Source: RGIG8497 sp045593265 (lineage in GTDB: Bacteria; Bacillota; Clostridia; RGIG6154). Taken from it: a DNA stretch of 57,214 nt. Positions 1 to 7,997 of this stretch are shown here, in pieces; position 1 is the stretch's first letter; each line of letters begins with the position of its first letter. The notes under the pieces were generated by a model. It made no database searches. It saw nothing but the letters and a program-made list of their open reading frames with translations, and was not told the origin of the DNA. The translations under genes and the position numbers were made by a program. The DNA is taken from contig JAZNWH010000030.1 in NCBI GenBank assembly GCA_045593265.1, positions 1 to 57,214 on the forward strand. The letters run 5' to 3'.

Positions 1-126
1 CAAACCTGAACCGATTTTTTCAGTACCGATTAAAACAACCTCTGCTGCCTTAATCATTGCATCTGCTGCTTCAATTGCAGCTGTAAGACCTCTTGTTTCG
101 ATCATACCCAAAGCTTCCTGTGCCAT
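1..126 (-). CDS. Bacterial microcompartment shell protein (BMC domain), partial
   Basis: The first 42 codons are present; the gene runs off the left edge of the window. The translation starts MAQEALGMIETRGLTAAIEA and continues through AADAMIKAAEVVLIG, which is the hallmark start of single-BMC-domain hexameric shell proteins (PduA/EutM/CcmK type). An AGGAGG-like site lies just upstream of the ATG. It follows the alcohol dehydrogenase by 28 bases in the same direction, so it belongs to the glycyl-radical microcompartment operon. Shell hexamers tile the facets of the protein compartment that holds back toxic aldehyde. The pore motif and C-terminus are outside the window, so the subtype cannot be decided. 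Confidence 0.9.
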   Translation of the reverse strand, partial: MAQEALGMIETRGLTAAIEAADAMIKAAEVVLIGTEKIGSGL

Positions 127-154
127 TTTAAATTCCTCCTACCAAAATAATTAA

Positions 155-1363
155 TTACTCATTTATAATTGCAATCTTCAAGCCTTCCATACGAAGATTT
201 GTAAGATGTGCTTCATTAATCTGATCCAATGGGAACTTGTGAGTAATAAGCTCGTTCATTGGAAGTCCTATTGCTTTTGCTCTCTTAAGGAAATCGAAAG
301 TTGTAGCATAATCACGGAGTGTGTATACCCATGAACCAACTGTTGTAATTTCCTTTGCACAAATATCAAAGTGAGGATTGATTGTTGCATCTCCACCGTT
401 AATAAAGAAACCAAGCTCGCAAAGTCCGCCACCGCTTCTTATAAACTTGTAGATATTGCTGTGAGCAACAGGTGAACCTGTGCACTGGAATGCAAAGTCA
501 GCTTCATAACCACCGAATGCATCCTTAACAGCTGCAGCCAATGCTTCTACACCCTGATGGTTTTTGAAGTTTACAGAATTATCTGCACCCATTCGTTTTG
601 CAAAAGCAAGTCTCTTATCTTCACCATCAACAGCTACGATATTTTCAATACCCATTGTTCTCAGTATTGCTATACAGATAAGACCGATAGGTCCACAACC
701 CTGAACAACAACTCTGCTGTTAAATCTTAAGATGCCTGTTGTTTTAGCTCTCTCAACTGCGTGAATAAGAACTGCACATGGTTCAATAAGTATTCTTGAT
801 TCCAAATCAAGGTCGCTTACATTAAATACTGTTGAACCACCACGAATTACCATATAATCTGCAAACCAACCATTTAAGTGAACGTCATCATCAGGAAGAA
901 GTCCGTAAACATCTGCACCTCCGACATTCTGTTTATTAAGGTCAAACATTGTGATATCAGGGTTATCTCTGAAAATCATACAAGTTACTACCTTATCACC
1001 GATATTAAGTGGTTTTCCTGCACTGTCCTTTTTAACATTTTTACCCATTTTTACGATTTCGCCTGTGCCTTCATGACCTAATACTACAGGGATTAAGCCA
1101 AAAGGATCACGTTTGAATTCATGAGCGTCGGTTCCACAAACACCACAGCCTTCAACCTTAACAAGAATATCATCATCACCAAGTTCAGGGATAGGAAATT
1201 CTTTGATTTCATATTTTTCAATCGCTGTAAGCATTGCAGCCTTACTTGTTGCAGGAACAGTACCGGATGATGCTTTAGCAGTTGCTGCAGGAGCAGCTGT
1301 ACCACCAAGGCTGTTTATTACCTGCTTGATAATTTCTTCAAGCTGATTTGAATTAACATCCAT
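155..1363 (-). CDS. Zinc-type alcohol dehydrogenase with N-terminal encapsulation peptide
   Basis: This is a 402-residue medium-chain dehydrogenase. The catalytic domain begins near residue 42 and shows GCGVCGTD and GHEGTGEIV (catalytic zinc region) and a Rossmann motif GCGPIG near residue 225. The first ~20 residues form an amphipathic helix (MDVNSNQLEEIIKQVINSL) followed by an Ala/Thr/Ser-rich linker, the usual layout of a cargo encapsulation peptide. The four-cysteine structural zinc lobe of classical family members is not visible: the segment after GDKVVTC has no CxxCxxC spacing. Inside a compartment the enzyme would reduce the aldehyde to an alcohol and recycle NADH. The start ATG is supported by AAAGGAG nine bases upstream. 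The exact substrate (propionaldehyde, lactaldehyde or other) is inference from the neighbours. Confidence 0.85.
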   Translation of the reverse strand: MDVNSNQLEEIIKQVINSLGGTAAPAATAKASSGTVPATSKAAMLTAIEKYEIKEFPIPELGDDDILVKVEGCGVCGTDAHEFKRDPFGLIPVVLGHEGTGEIVKMGKNVKKDSAGKPLNIGDKVVTCMIFRDNPDITMFDLNKQNVGGADVYGLLPDDDVHLNGWFADYMVIRGGSTVFNVSDLDLESRILIEPCAVLIHAVERAKTTGILRFNSRVVVQGCGPIGLICIAILRTMGIENIVAVDGEDKRLAFAKRMGADNSVNFKNHQGVEALAAAVKDAFGGYEADFAFQCTGSPVAHSNIYKFIRSGGGLCELGFFINGGDATINPHFDICAKEITTVGSWVYTLRDYATTFDFLKRAKAIGLPMNELITHKFPLDQINEAHLTNLRMEGLKIAIINE

Positions 1364-1377
1364 TTTCCGTTACTCCT

Positions 1378-1899
1378 TTAACTAAATTCTTTTATGACTT
1401 CGGCAAGACACGATGCACCGTAAGAAGCAAGGTATGTATCCTGTTCTTCACTTCCCCCGCTTACACCTAAGCCACCGACAATACGGCCATTATATTTAAG
1501 TGGCTCACCACCACCGAAAATTACTATCTGACCGTTGTTTGTAAATTGTATTCCGTAAAGCGGTCCGCCGGGCTGACTCAGTTCTTTAAGCTGTGATGTT
1601 GTCATTTTCAAAGAAACAACAGTATATGCCTTATTAAGTGCTACATCATAGCTCGCTATGTAAGAATCATCCATACATTCTATCAAAACAGGTCTTGCAC
1701 CGGTATTTGAAATTGCAACTACCGCATTAACGCCTATTTCTTTTGCCTTTGCTTCAATTTTCGAAGCAAGAGACTTTGCCATATCGAGACTGATATCACG
1801 AAGGCAAGTGCATTTATGATGCTTTTCTGTACAACCGGATGAGCTGTTAAGACTGCCCATTACAGATTCCACTAAACGGGAAATTTCATTTTCGTTCAA
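1378..1899 (-). CDS. HbpS/GlcG/PduO-C-like (DUF336-type) microcompartment protein
   Basis: The product matches the GlcG/HbpS fold family also found as the C-terminal domain of PduO. The core includes the glycine-rich GGGEPLKYNGRIVGGLGVSG near the C-terminus. The start is best placed at TTG 1899, because a strong GGGAGGT site lies just upstream of it; the more upstream TTG at 1914 lies on top of that site. The mature start, MNENEISRLVESVMGSL, is an amphipathic helix that resembles a cargo encapsulation peptide. A Cys/His-rich stretch (CTEKHHKCTC) links it to the core and could bind metal or cofactor. It sits between the aldolase and alcohol dehydrogenase genes. Its role in microcompartments is not settled; heme or cobalamin binding is known only for relatives. 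Confidence 0.75.
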   Translation of the reverse strand: MNENEISRLVESVMGSLNSSSGCTEKHHKCTCLRDISLDMAKSLASKIEAKAKEIGVNAVVAISNTGARPVLIECMDDSYIASYDVALNKAYTVVSLKMTTSQLKELSQPGGPLYGIQFTNNGQIVIFGGGEPLKYNGRIVGGLGVSGGSEEQDTYLASYGASCLAEVIKEFS

Positions 1900-1918
1900 G
1901 ATAATACCTCCCAAACGA

Positions 1919-2719
1919 TTATTTATTAAGCTGTTCTAAAACTTTCTTTGTGATTTCTGCTACCAAATCAACTCCGCCCTTTGCTTCAGCTTCAATTGTA
2001 GCCTGACATGAACCACAGCTATGGCAGTTTACACTACCCTTATTTACACAGATATCAGCAGGGTGCTTGCCCTTAAGACCGAACTGTGCACGAATTTCAT
2101 AAAGTTTCTTAACCTGTTCCTGTGAAAGTTCCTTAGGTCCGCCAAGCTGTCTTGACTGGAAGAGAAGCTGTGCATAAAATTCAAGTGATTCCATCTTGTG
2201 ATAAGCAGCAAGAAGTGAATCTGAATATGCAAGAGCACCGTGGTTTTCAAGAAGAACTGCATCAAAGTGCTGTAAATACTTTGAAACCGCGTCAGGAATT
2301 TCATTTGTTGAAGGTGTACCATATTCAGCGATAGGAACACAGCCAAGAGCGATTACTGCTTCAGGCATAATAGGCTGAGTAAGTGGAATACCTGCAATAG
2401 CAAAGCTTGTTGCATAAACCGGATGAGCGTGAACAACTGACTTAACATCTGGTCTTTCCTTATAAACTCTCATATGCATTTTAATTTCTGATGATGGCTT
2501 AAAGCCTGCGTTTGCCTGAATAACGTTACCGTTTGCATCAACTTTACAGATATATTCAGGAGTCATAAAACCCTTACTTACACCTGTAGGTGTGCAAAGA
2601 AATGTATTGTCATCAAGCTTTACAGAAATGTTACCATCGTTTGCTGCAACCATGCCTCTGTTGTAAATTCTTTTGCCGATTTCGCAAATCTCTTTTTTGA
2701 TTTCGAATTCTGATACCAT
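1919..2719 (-). CDS. Class II aldolase (fuculose/rhamnulose-1-phosphate type) with C-terminal targeting tail
   Basis: The 266-residue protein has the class II aldolase/adducin pattern: NDGNISVKL and TPTGVSKG near the N-terminus, the zinc motif HAHPVYATSFA, and a later histidine in LLENHGALAY. Family members split L-fuculose-1-phosphate or L-rhamnulose-1-phosphate into dihydroxyacetone phosphate and lactaldehyde, the precursor of 1,2-propanediol. The tail is unusual: a CHSCGSC cluster, then an amphipathic helix ending VAEITKKVLEQLNK that looks like a C-terminal encapsulation peptide. AAAGGAG precedes the ATG. Its presence next to a diol-type glycyl radical enzyme points to a deoxy-sugar compartment. 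The exact sugar phosphate is not proven by sequence. Confidence 0.87.
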   Translation of the reverse strand: MVSEFEIKKEICEIGKRIYNRGMVAANDGNISVKLDDNTFLCTPTGVSKGFMTPEYICKVDANGNVIQANAGFKPSSEIKMHMRVYKERPDVKSVVHAHPVYATSFAIAGIPLTQPIMPEAVIALGCVPIAEYGTPSTNEIPDAVSKYLQHFDAVLLENHGALAYSDSLLAAYHKMESLEFYAQLLFQSRQLGGPKELSQEQVKKLYEIRAQFGLKGKHPADICVNKGSVNCHSCGSCQATIEAEAKGGVDLVAEITKKVLEQLNK

Positions 2720-2882
2720 AATTACATTTCTCCTTTATTTAGATTGTTGTATTACCTTATTTATCAATCGTAAAAGTCCGAAGACTATCCGATTTTTATC
2801 ACATTATAACTATACCACATTTTTGTGGGTTTGTCAACGGCTTTTTCTGTTTTTTTGTGGTTTTTTGTGGTTTTTTGTTTTT
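2720..2882 (-). other. AT-rich spacer upstream of the aldolase gene
   Basis: This 163-base gap is the largest inside the microcompartment operon. On the minus strand it contains a run of short A-tracts separated by CAC (complement of TTTTTTGTGG repeated). No convincing promoter or hairpin was found by eye. It may hold an internal processing site or a secondary promoter. Confidence 0.3.
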
Positions 2883-3308
2883 TTATTCTTTCAGGTAGTC
2901 CAAAAGCTCTTGTATTCCCGTTCCTTGCTTGGAACTTACATGAAATACCTTTTCACAACCTGAAATACGAAGCCATCTCTCTGCTCTTTCCGGATTTGCA
3001 TCTTCTCTGTCAATTTGCGTTACTATCCCTATAACCTCGCGATTAGCCATACAGGTTATATTGGGTGGAAACAGAGAATAAGGCTCCGTTGCGCTCATAA
3101 GAAGTCCTACCACATCGGCTTCATAGGTATAAACTGCCAAAGCCGCTCCTAAATTCTTTGTTTGTATGTACTCACCCGGGGTATCAATTATTGCATCGTA
3201 GTAATTCACATACTGGGTTTTATGATACCGTATTTTTTCTCCTTTAAGAGCTTGTGTCAGGGTTGATTTTCCTGCTTCGCTTCTTCCCATTAATATAAGC
3301 TTTTTCAT
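2883..3308 (-). CDS. EutP/PduV-like microcompartment GTPase
   Basis: This small Ras-like GTPase shows a Walker A loop GRSEAGKST near the N-terminus, a switch II region DTPGEY and a base-recognition motif TQID (NKxD equivalent). At about 141 residues it has the length of EutP/PduV. The ATG at 3308 overlaps the stop codon of the upstream shell gene as TGATG, so translation is probably coupled. A GTG three bases upstream is a possible alternative start. EutP/PduV relatives are linked to positioning or metabolism in microcompartments, but the mechanism is unresolved. Confidence 0.85.
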   Translation of the reverse strand: MKKLILMGRSEAGKSTLTQALKGEKIRYHKTQYVNYYDAIIDTPGEYIQTKNLGAALAVYTYEADVVGLLMSATEPYSLFPPNITCMANREVIGIVTQIDREDANPERAERWLRISGCEKVFHVSSKQGTGIQELLDYLKE

Positions 3309-3676
3309 CACGTTCTCGTAATTTCACACACAGTAAAACCAAGTTTGGTTCTGCAATATTCACAAAGAGCATTAAGAGATGACTCTACCTGTGAAACTGT
3401 ACCTGTTATAATAAGTGTCCCACTGAAGCGGTCTACAAAGCCAAGCTCCGCTCCCGAACTTTTTATTGCAATATCTCCTGCTATAATTGCTGTTTCAGCA
3501 GGGGACATTGTTACAATGCCAATAGCCGCCTTTGAATAGTCAACAGCAGGGTCAAGTCCAAGCTTCTTATAGAGAATCGCATCAGGGTTTGCGATAATGT
3601 GAGCAAGAGTTATCTGCTTGCCGGGAACAAGTTCCTGAATTATTCGCATTTTATTTTCAAACGCTTCGTTGTTCAT
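3308..3676 (-). CDS. Microcompartment shell protein, PduU/EutS-like
   Basis: The 122-residue product begins with a segment containing RIIQELVPGKQITLAHIIA, which is typical of EutS/PduU, the circularly permuted BMC-domain hexamers. The N-terminal extension probably forms the small beta-barrel that plugs the pore in that subgroup. It is four bases downstream of the activase stop and overlaps the start of the GTPase gene, so it is translated from the same message. It would form a minor facet component of the shell. Confidence 0.9.
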   Translation of the reverse strand: MNNEAFENKMRIIQELVPGKQITLAHIIANPDAILYKKLGLDPAVDYSKAAIGIVTMSPAETAIIAGDIAIKSSGAELGFVDRFSGTLIITGTVSQVESSLNALCEYCRTKLGFTVCEITRT

Positions 3677-3680
3677 TCCC

Positions 3681-4472
3681 TTAACCTCCTATCTCTACTT
3701 TAAGTCCGTATTTTTCTGCCGCTTTCTTAAGCATTAACATATGTTCTTTAGAAGGCGGTGTTATATGCTCAAGAGTATATTCTCTACCAAGTCCCTCATA
3801 TTTGTCTTTACCGAGTCTGTGATACGGAAGAAGATGCAATTCAGTTACATTAACAAGACTGCTTGTAAATTCGGCAATTGCTTCAATTTCCTCAGGTGTA
3901 TCATTAAATGTAGGTATAACAGGAACTCTTATAATAAGCTTTTTAGCTTCTCTTGCGATTTTTCTCGCGTTTTCCAGAATAAGCTCATTAGGCTGACCTG
4001 TAAACTCTTTATGTTTATCTGAATTAATATGTTTTATGTCCATAAGGAACAAATCAAGATATGGTATGTATCTCTTAATGACTTTATCAAAGTCCGCAAA
4101 TCCGGTTGTTTCCATGGCAGTATTAATTGCATTTTCCTTTGCTGCCCTTAGCAGTGCTACTGCAAAGTCAGGCTGAAAAAGTGCTTCGCCACCGGAAAGA
4201 GTAAGTCCTCCTCCCGAACGACGGTAATACGGTCTGTCCTGTTTGATTTTCTCAAGAACTTCCCCTACCGTTACATCGTAGCCAATTGTTTTTTCCTTAC
4301 CTGCAACAACCATAGTTTCCGTTTTAGGACTTTGAGATTCAGGGTTACAGCACCACTTACATCTCAAAAAACATCCCTTTAAGAAAACTATTGTTCTTAC
4401 ACCAGGACCGTCATGCACGGAAAATCTTTGAATGTCAAAAATCCTTCCTTTTGTGTCAAGATAATTTTCCAT
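3681..4472 (-). CDS. Glycyl-radical enzyme activating enzyme (radical SAM)
   Basis: The 263-residue protein carries the radical SAM motif CFLRCKWC (Cx3Cx2C) in the context KGCFLRCKWCCNPESQ, and GGGLTLSGGEALFQ, typical of activases. It would use S-adenosylmethionine and a [4Fe-4S] cluster to abstract hydrogen from the glycine of the adjacent glycyl radical enzyme. Many activases of diol dehydratases and related enzymes carry a ferredoxin-like insert with extra cysteines after the first motif; this one does not, and it is correspondingly short (263 residues, like pyruvate formate-lyase activase). It lies 11 bases downstream of its substrate gene. Confidence 0.93.
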   Translation of the reverse strand: MENYLDTKGRIFDIQRFSVHDGPGVRTIVFLKGCFLRCKWCCNPESQSPKTETMVVAGKEKTIGYDVTVGEVLEKIKQDRPYYRRSGGGLTLSGGEALFQPDFAVALLRAAKENAINTAMETTGFADFDKVIKRYIPYLDLFLMDIKHINSDKHKEFTGQPNELILENARKIAREAKKLIIRVPVIPTFNDTPEEIEAIAEFTSSLVNVTELHLLPYHRLGKDKYEGLGREYTLEHITPPSKEHMLMLKKAAEKYGLKVEIGG

Positions 4473-4483
4473 TGTCTCTATCC

Positions 4484-7018
4484 TTAAAATCCGCCCTGTT
4501 CGGTACGGTTGATTATGTCATCCTGCAAAGATTTTGAAAGTGTTGTAAACAAAGCACTGTAGCCTGCAACTCTTACAACAAGGCTCTGATATTTTTCAGG
4601 ATGCTTTTGTGCATCAAGCAATGTTTCTTTACTTACTACATTAAACTGCATATGACTTCCCTTTTGGTCAAAATAACCTAAGATAAGGGAAATAAATGAT
4701 TCTATACCACTTGCTCCTTCCAAAGCTGACGGATGAAATTTCATATTGAATAATGTTCCGTTAGATGCTATAAAATGGTCAAGCTTTGAAACAGAATTCG
4801 CTGAAGCTGTAGGTCCATTTACATCCTTACCTGCTGACGGAGAAACACCATCTGCAACAGGAGTGTATGCATATCTTCCGTCAGGAGTTGCACCCGTCTG
4901 TGCACCGAGAGGTACATTTGCAGAAACCGGATAAAGTCCTGCCTGATACTGACCACCTCTTGGATTTTTATATTTTTCCAAAGGTCTTGTATATGTATAT
5001 GCAACTTCACGGGCAAGTAAGTCTACCTCTAAGATATCGTTACCAAACTTAGGAACGACATCGATCATTTCTTTTATTTTTCTGTATTTAGCACCGTCGC
5101 CTGTTGTAGGCACGCTGATTTTTGATGCTACCTGATTATAAACTTCTGCTATTTGTGCTTCGCTGAGAACAGAACTTGTTTCCATTATTTTCTTTACAAC
5201 CTTGGCAGCAAGGTCTTTTGCATTTTCTGATTCTGCACCCTCTTTGCCGAAGTTATGTTCCATAGCTTCCTTGAGTTCACAAAGCTTAAGCTTCTTTTCT
5301 TCATAAACAAGAGTCTTTATTGCCTGCATAGCATCTGCCATATTGGCAACACCAAAGCCCTGAGGACCTGTGAAGTTATATACAGCACCGCCCTCCTGAC
5401 TGCTCTTACCTCTGCCGATGCAATCTTCAATCATTGAAGAAAGGAACGGAAGAGGACAACGTTCACCATGAGCCTGGTCAATTGCATTATCTGCGTTAAC
5501 CATAAGTTCAATCAAATATTCCATCTGCGCTTTATAAGCATCGAAGAATTTATCGAATGTTGTAAAGTCTGTAAGTTTACCTGACTTAACACCTACCTGA
5601 ACTCCGTTTTCTTCACCATTTGAGAAAACAAGCTCAAGAGGACGACACATATTAAAGAATGCTGCATCGTGCCAGCCTTCCGTCTTACCGGACTTCTGTG
5701 GTTCAACACAACCAATAATATTATAGTCTCTTGCATCCTGAAGTGTAAGACCACGGCTTACCAATGCAGGAATGATTACTTCGTCATTATAGTAAGCAGG
5801 AAGACCTACGCCTGTTCTTGTAAGTTCTGCCGCTTTAACCAAAAATTCATGAGGTGTTTTATTCCATACTCTTACAGAGAAAGATGGCTGAGGCAACAAA
5901 ACATGCATTGTAGCCTGAATTGTCATAAATGACAAATCGTTTGTAGCATCCATACCTTCAGGAGTCTGACCGCCTGCAATAAGATTCTGGAATACTGAAT
6001 AACCTGCAAAGCCTTCAGCTGATGCTTCATCACGACACTTATTAAGGTCATTTAATTTAACCCATACACAATCAATAAGTTCCTGTCCGAATTCAGGTGT
6101 TATAACGCCTGCTTCTATATCTTTTTTGAAGAAAGGATACATATACTGGTCGAAACGGCCAGGAGAAATAGAGTGTCCGCTTGATTCTGTCTGTATGAGC
6201 ATCTGAACAAACCAGAAACTCTGACATGCTTCATAGAATGTTCTTGCACCGTTTTCAGGAACATTGGCACAATTCTGTGCTATAAGAACAAGTTCAAGCT
6301 TACGTTTTGCATCAGTTTCTGCTTCTGCCATTTCAAGAGCAAGTCTTGCGTAACGCTTTGCATATGTAATCGCAGCTTCGCAGCTTATAATAACAGCTTC
6401 TAAAAATGCCTTTCTTGTAACGTAATCTGCATCAGTAATTCTGCATTTTGCAAGGGCATTTTCTGCTTCCTTGATAATACCTTTATAACCTATTTCAAGA
6501 ACCTTTTTGTAATTTACGGTTACGTGGCCTACACCATTATAAAAATAGTTTCCGGGTGTAAAAATATTGTGTTCCATTGCCACAAGAGTTTCTTTCGACA
6601 TATAAGATGTGGCAAGCTCACTGGTAGTTCTGCCTTTCCAGTATTTGAACACTTCACGCAGTTCCTGTTTTGCCTGCGATGAAATGCTGAACGAATCTGC
6701 ACTTCTTGTTTCTATAGTTTCAAATTCGCTTTCAAGCCATTCAAAAGAAAATTCAGGGAATACCTGACAGCTTCTTGGCTGAACGGTTGTACTTCCTACT
6801 ACGAGTTCGTTATCACGTATAACAATCGGAATATTCTCCAGAATATGTCTGAAAGCTTTGGCTCTTCTTATATTAGTAGGTTCTCCCTCTGTAGCCTTAT
6901 AAGATTCTGTAAGAAGAACAGCACGGGAAGATTCAATTCTCGGCTTCTTTTCATAAAGCGCCTTTATAAGCTTACCTATTCTTTCGCTTTTTGGAGCATC
7001 GTAAATTGTATAACTCAT
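4484..7018 (-). CDS. Glycyl radical diol dehydratase (B12-independent propanediol/glycerol dehydratase type)
   Basis: The 844-residue enzyme has both hallmarks of the family: the thiyl site GCVEPQ with Cys437 and Glu439, and the glycyl loop RVAGYSA with the radical Gly819. The features GHVTVNY, SSGHSISPGRFDQY and EGWHDAAFFN match residues that hold the diol substrate in glycerol and propanediol dehydratases. Choline lyase (CutC) has a different sequence after the cysteine motif. The likely reaction is 1,2-propanediol to propionaldehyde, fitting the aldolase in the operon. The ATG overlaps the stop of the upstream HAD gene by four bases. Glycerol as substrate cannot be excluded. Confidence 0.9.
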   Translation of the reverse strand: MSYTIYDAPKSERIGKLIKALYEKKPRIESSRAVLLTESYKATEGEPTNIRRAKAFRHILENIPIVIRDNELVVGSTTVQPRSCQVFPEFSFEWLESEFETIETRSADSFSISSQAKQELREVFKYWKGRTTSELATSYMSKETLVAMEHNIFTPGNYFYNGVGHVTVNYKKVLEIGYKGIIKEAENALAKCRITDADYVTRKAFLEAVIISCEAAITYAKRYARLALEMAEAETDAKRKLELVLIAQNCANVPENGARTFYEACQSFWFVQMLIQTESSGHSISPGRFDQYMYPFFKKDIEAGVITPEFGQELIDCVWVKLNDLNKCRDEASAEGFAGYSVFQNLIAGGQTPEGMDATNDLSFMTIQATMHVLLPQPSFSVRVWNKTPHEFLVKAAELTRTGVGLPAYYNDEVIIPALVSRGLTLQDARDYNIIGCVEPQKSGKTEGWHDAAFFNMCRPLELVFSNGEENGVQVGVKSGKLTDFTTFDKFFDAYKAQMEYLIELMVNADNAIDQAHGERCPLPFLSSMIEDCIGRGKSSQEGGAVYNFTGPQGFGVANMADAMQAIKTLVYEEKKLKLCELKEAMEHNFGKEGAESENAKDLAAKVVKKIMETSSVLSEAQIAEVYNQVASKISVPTTGDGAKYRKIKEMIDVVPKFGNDILEVDLLAREVAYTYTRPLEKYKNPRGGQYQAGLYPVSANVPLGAQTGATPDGRYAYTPVADGVSPSAGKDVNGPTASANSVSKLDHFIASNGTLFNMKFHPSALEGASGIESFISLILGYFDQKGSHMQFNVVSKETLLDAQKHPEKYQSLVVRVAGYSALFTTLSKSLQDDIINRTEQGGF

Positions 7019-7791
7019 TTTTCTACCTCCGTAATACTTACCAATGTATTCAAAATATCATCTGTTTTATATTTACACATTCTTTTTACTTCATTTTTAG
7101 CATTTTTGACACAAAAGCTATGGCGAACTGCCTTTAACATTTCCATATCATTTATATTGTCGCCAAACGCTGCTGCATTCTTTTCATTCACGCCAAGCTC
7201 TTTCATAAGAATTTTAAGAGCAGTTCCTTTATTCACACCATACTCAACAAACTCTTTCCATCCCGCATTGTTATACACACGCGAAAGCTTTTTATTAGCT
7301 GTAGTATAGCGTATAGCAGGGTCAAAATCATTGTCGGTAAAAAAGGCAACTTTATAAACACTTTCCACAATTTCTTCTCTGTTTCTTACCACTCTGAAAT
7401 TATCATATCTCTCTCTGTTTTCTGAAATAAATTTTTCATCATCTGAATAACAGTATACATTTAAGAGTGAATAAAACAAGCAAGAAGCTTTCGTTCTTGA
7501 AAAGATTTCGCAAATAGTTGTTTTGGGTATTGGGTTTTCTGAAACTACATGGTTGTTACTGATACACAAAGCTCCGTCATTTGCAATATAAAAACAATCA
7601 ATATTATCTGCAATCATTCTCATATCACTGTAATGTCTTCCACTTGCAAGACAGAAAGCAATGCTTTTTCCCATTATATTTTTTGCAGTTTCAAGGGTTC
7701 GTTCGCTTATTTTCCCTTCCTCAAAAGGAAGCGTGTTATCTATGTCGCAAACAATAAGTTCTATTTTATCCGTAACTCTTACCCTCCCCAA
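7015..7791 (-). CDS. Cof-type HAD hydrolase, first gene of the microcompartment operon
   Basis: The protein belongs to the HAD-IIB (Cof) phosphatases: motif I VCDIDNT, a serine motif LASGRHY, and the metal motif GDNINDME. It is fused transcriptionally to the glycyl radical enzyme gene by an ATGA overlap and may dephosphorylate a sugar phosphate or a side product. The start is odd. The only conventional in-frame start is TTG 7791, but a strong GGGGAGGG site (7788-7781) lies inside that reading and points to codon ACG 7773-7771, exactly where family members have their ATG (next residues DKIELIVCDID). Initiation may be at ACG. The substrate is unknown. Confidence 0.8.
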   Translation of the reverse strand: MGRVRVTDKIELIVCDIDNTLPFEEGKISERTLETAKNIMGKSIAFCLASGRHYSDMRMIADNIDCFYIANDGALCISNNHVVSENPIPKTTICEIFSRTKASCLFYSLLNVYCYSDDEKFISENRERYDNFRVVRNREEIVESVYKVAFFTDNDFDPAIRYTTANKKLSRVYNNAGWKEFVEYGVNKGTALKILMKELGVNEKNAAAFGDNINDMEMLKAVRHSFCVKNAKNEVKRMCKYKTDDILNTLVSITEVEK

Positions 7792-7806
7792 ACTTTTTCA
7801 ATATAT

Positions 7807-7835
7807 ATAATACTACACTTTTAAAAGAAAGTCAA
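7807..7835 (-). promoter_or_regulatory. Sigma-A-type promoter of the microcompartment operon
   Basis: On the minus strand a TTGACT (7835-7830) and a TATTAT (7812-7807) are separated by exactly 17 bases. The expected transcription start is near 7800, just ahead of the HAD gene, giving a very short leader. No operator was recognised nearby. Confidence 0.6.
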
Positions 7836-7997
7836 GCATATTCAAACATTTTCACTCAAAAAACCAACAAAAACCACATTTGCATATATTTATATGATTT
7901 TGGCAAAAAATAACACATCAAATCTTCCTGTGTTTTGCACAAAGAGAAATGTTGTGTTATAAATAATCATTCAGTATACTGTACAATAAATATGTAC

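Noticed and set aside
4484..7018. Choline trimethylamine-lyase as the identity of the glycyl radical enzyme
   Set aside because: The residues after the cysteine motif match diol/glycerol dehydratases, and an aldolase is present in the operon.
7836..7997. Possible regulatory RNA in the spacer between the glycosyltransferase and microcompartment operon
   Set aside because: Only short, weak complementary stretches were seen beyond the promoter.
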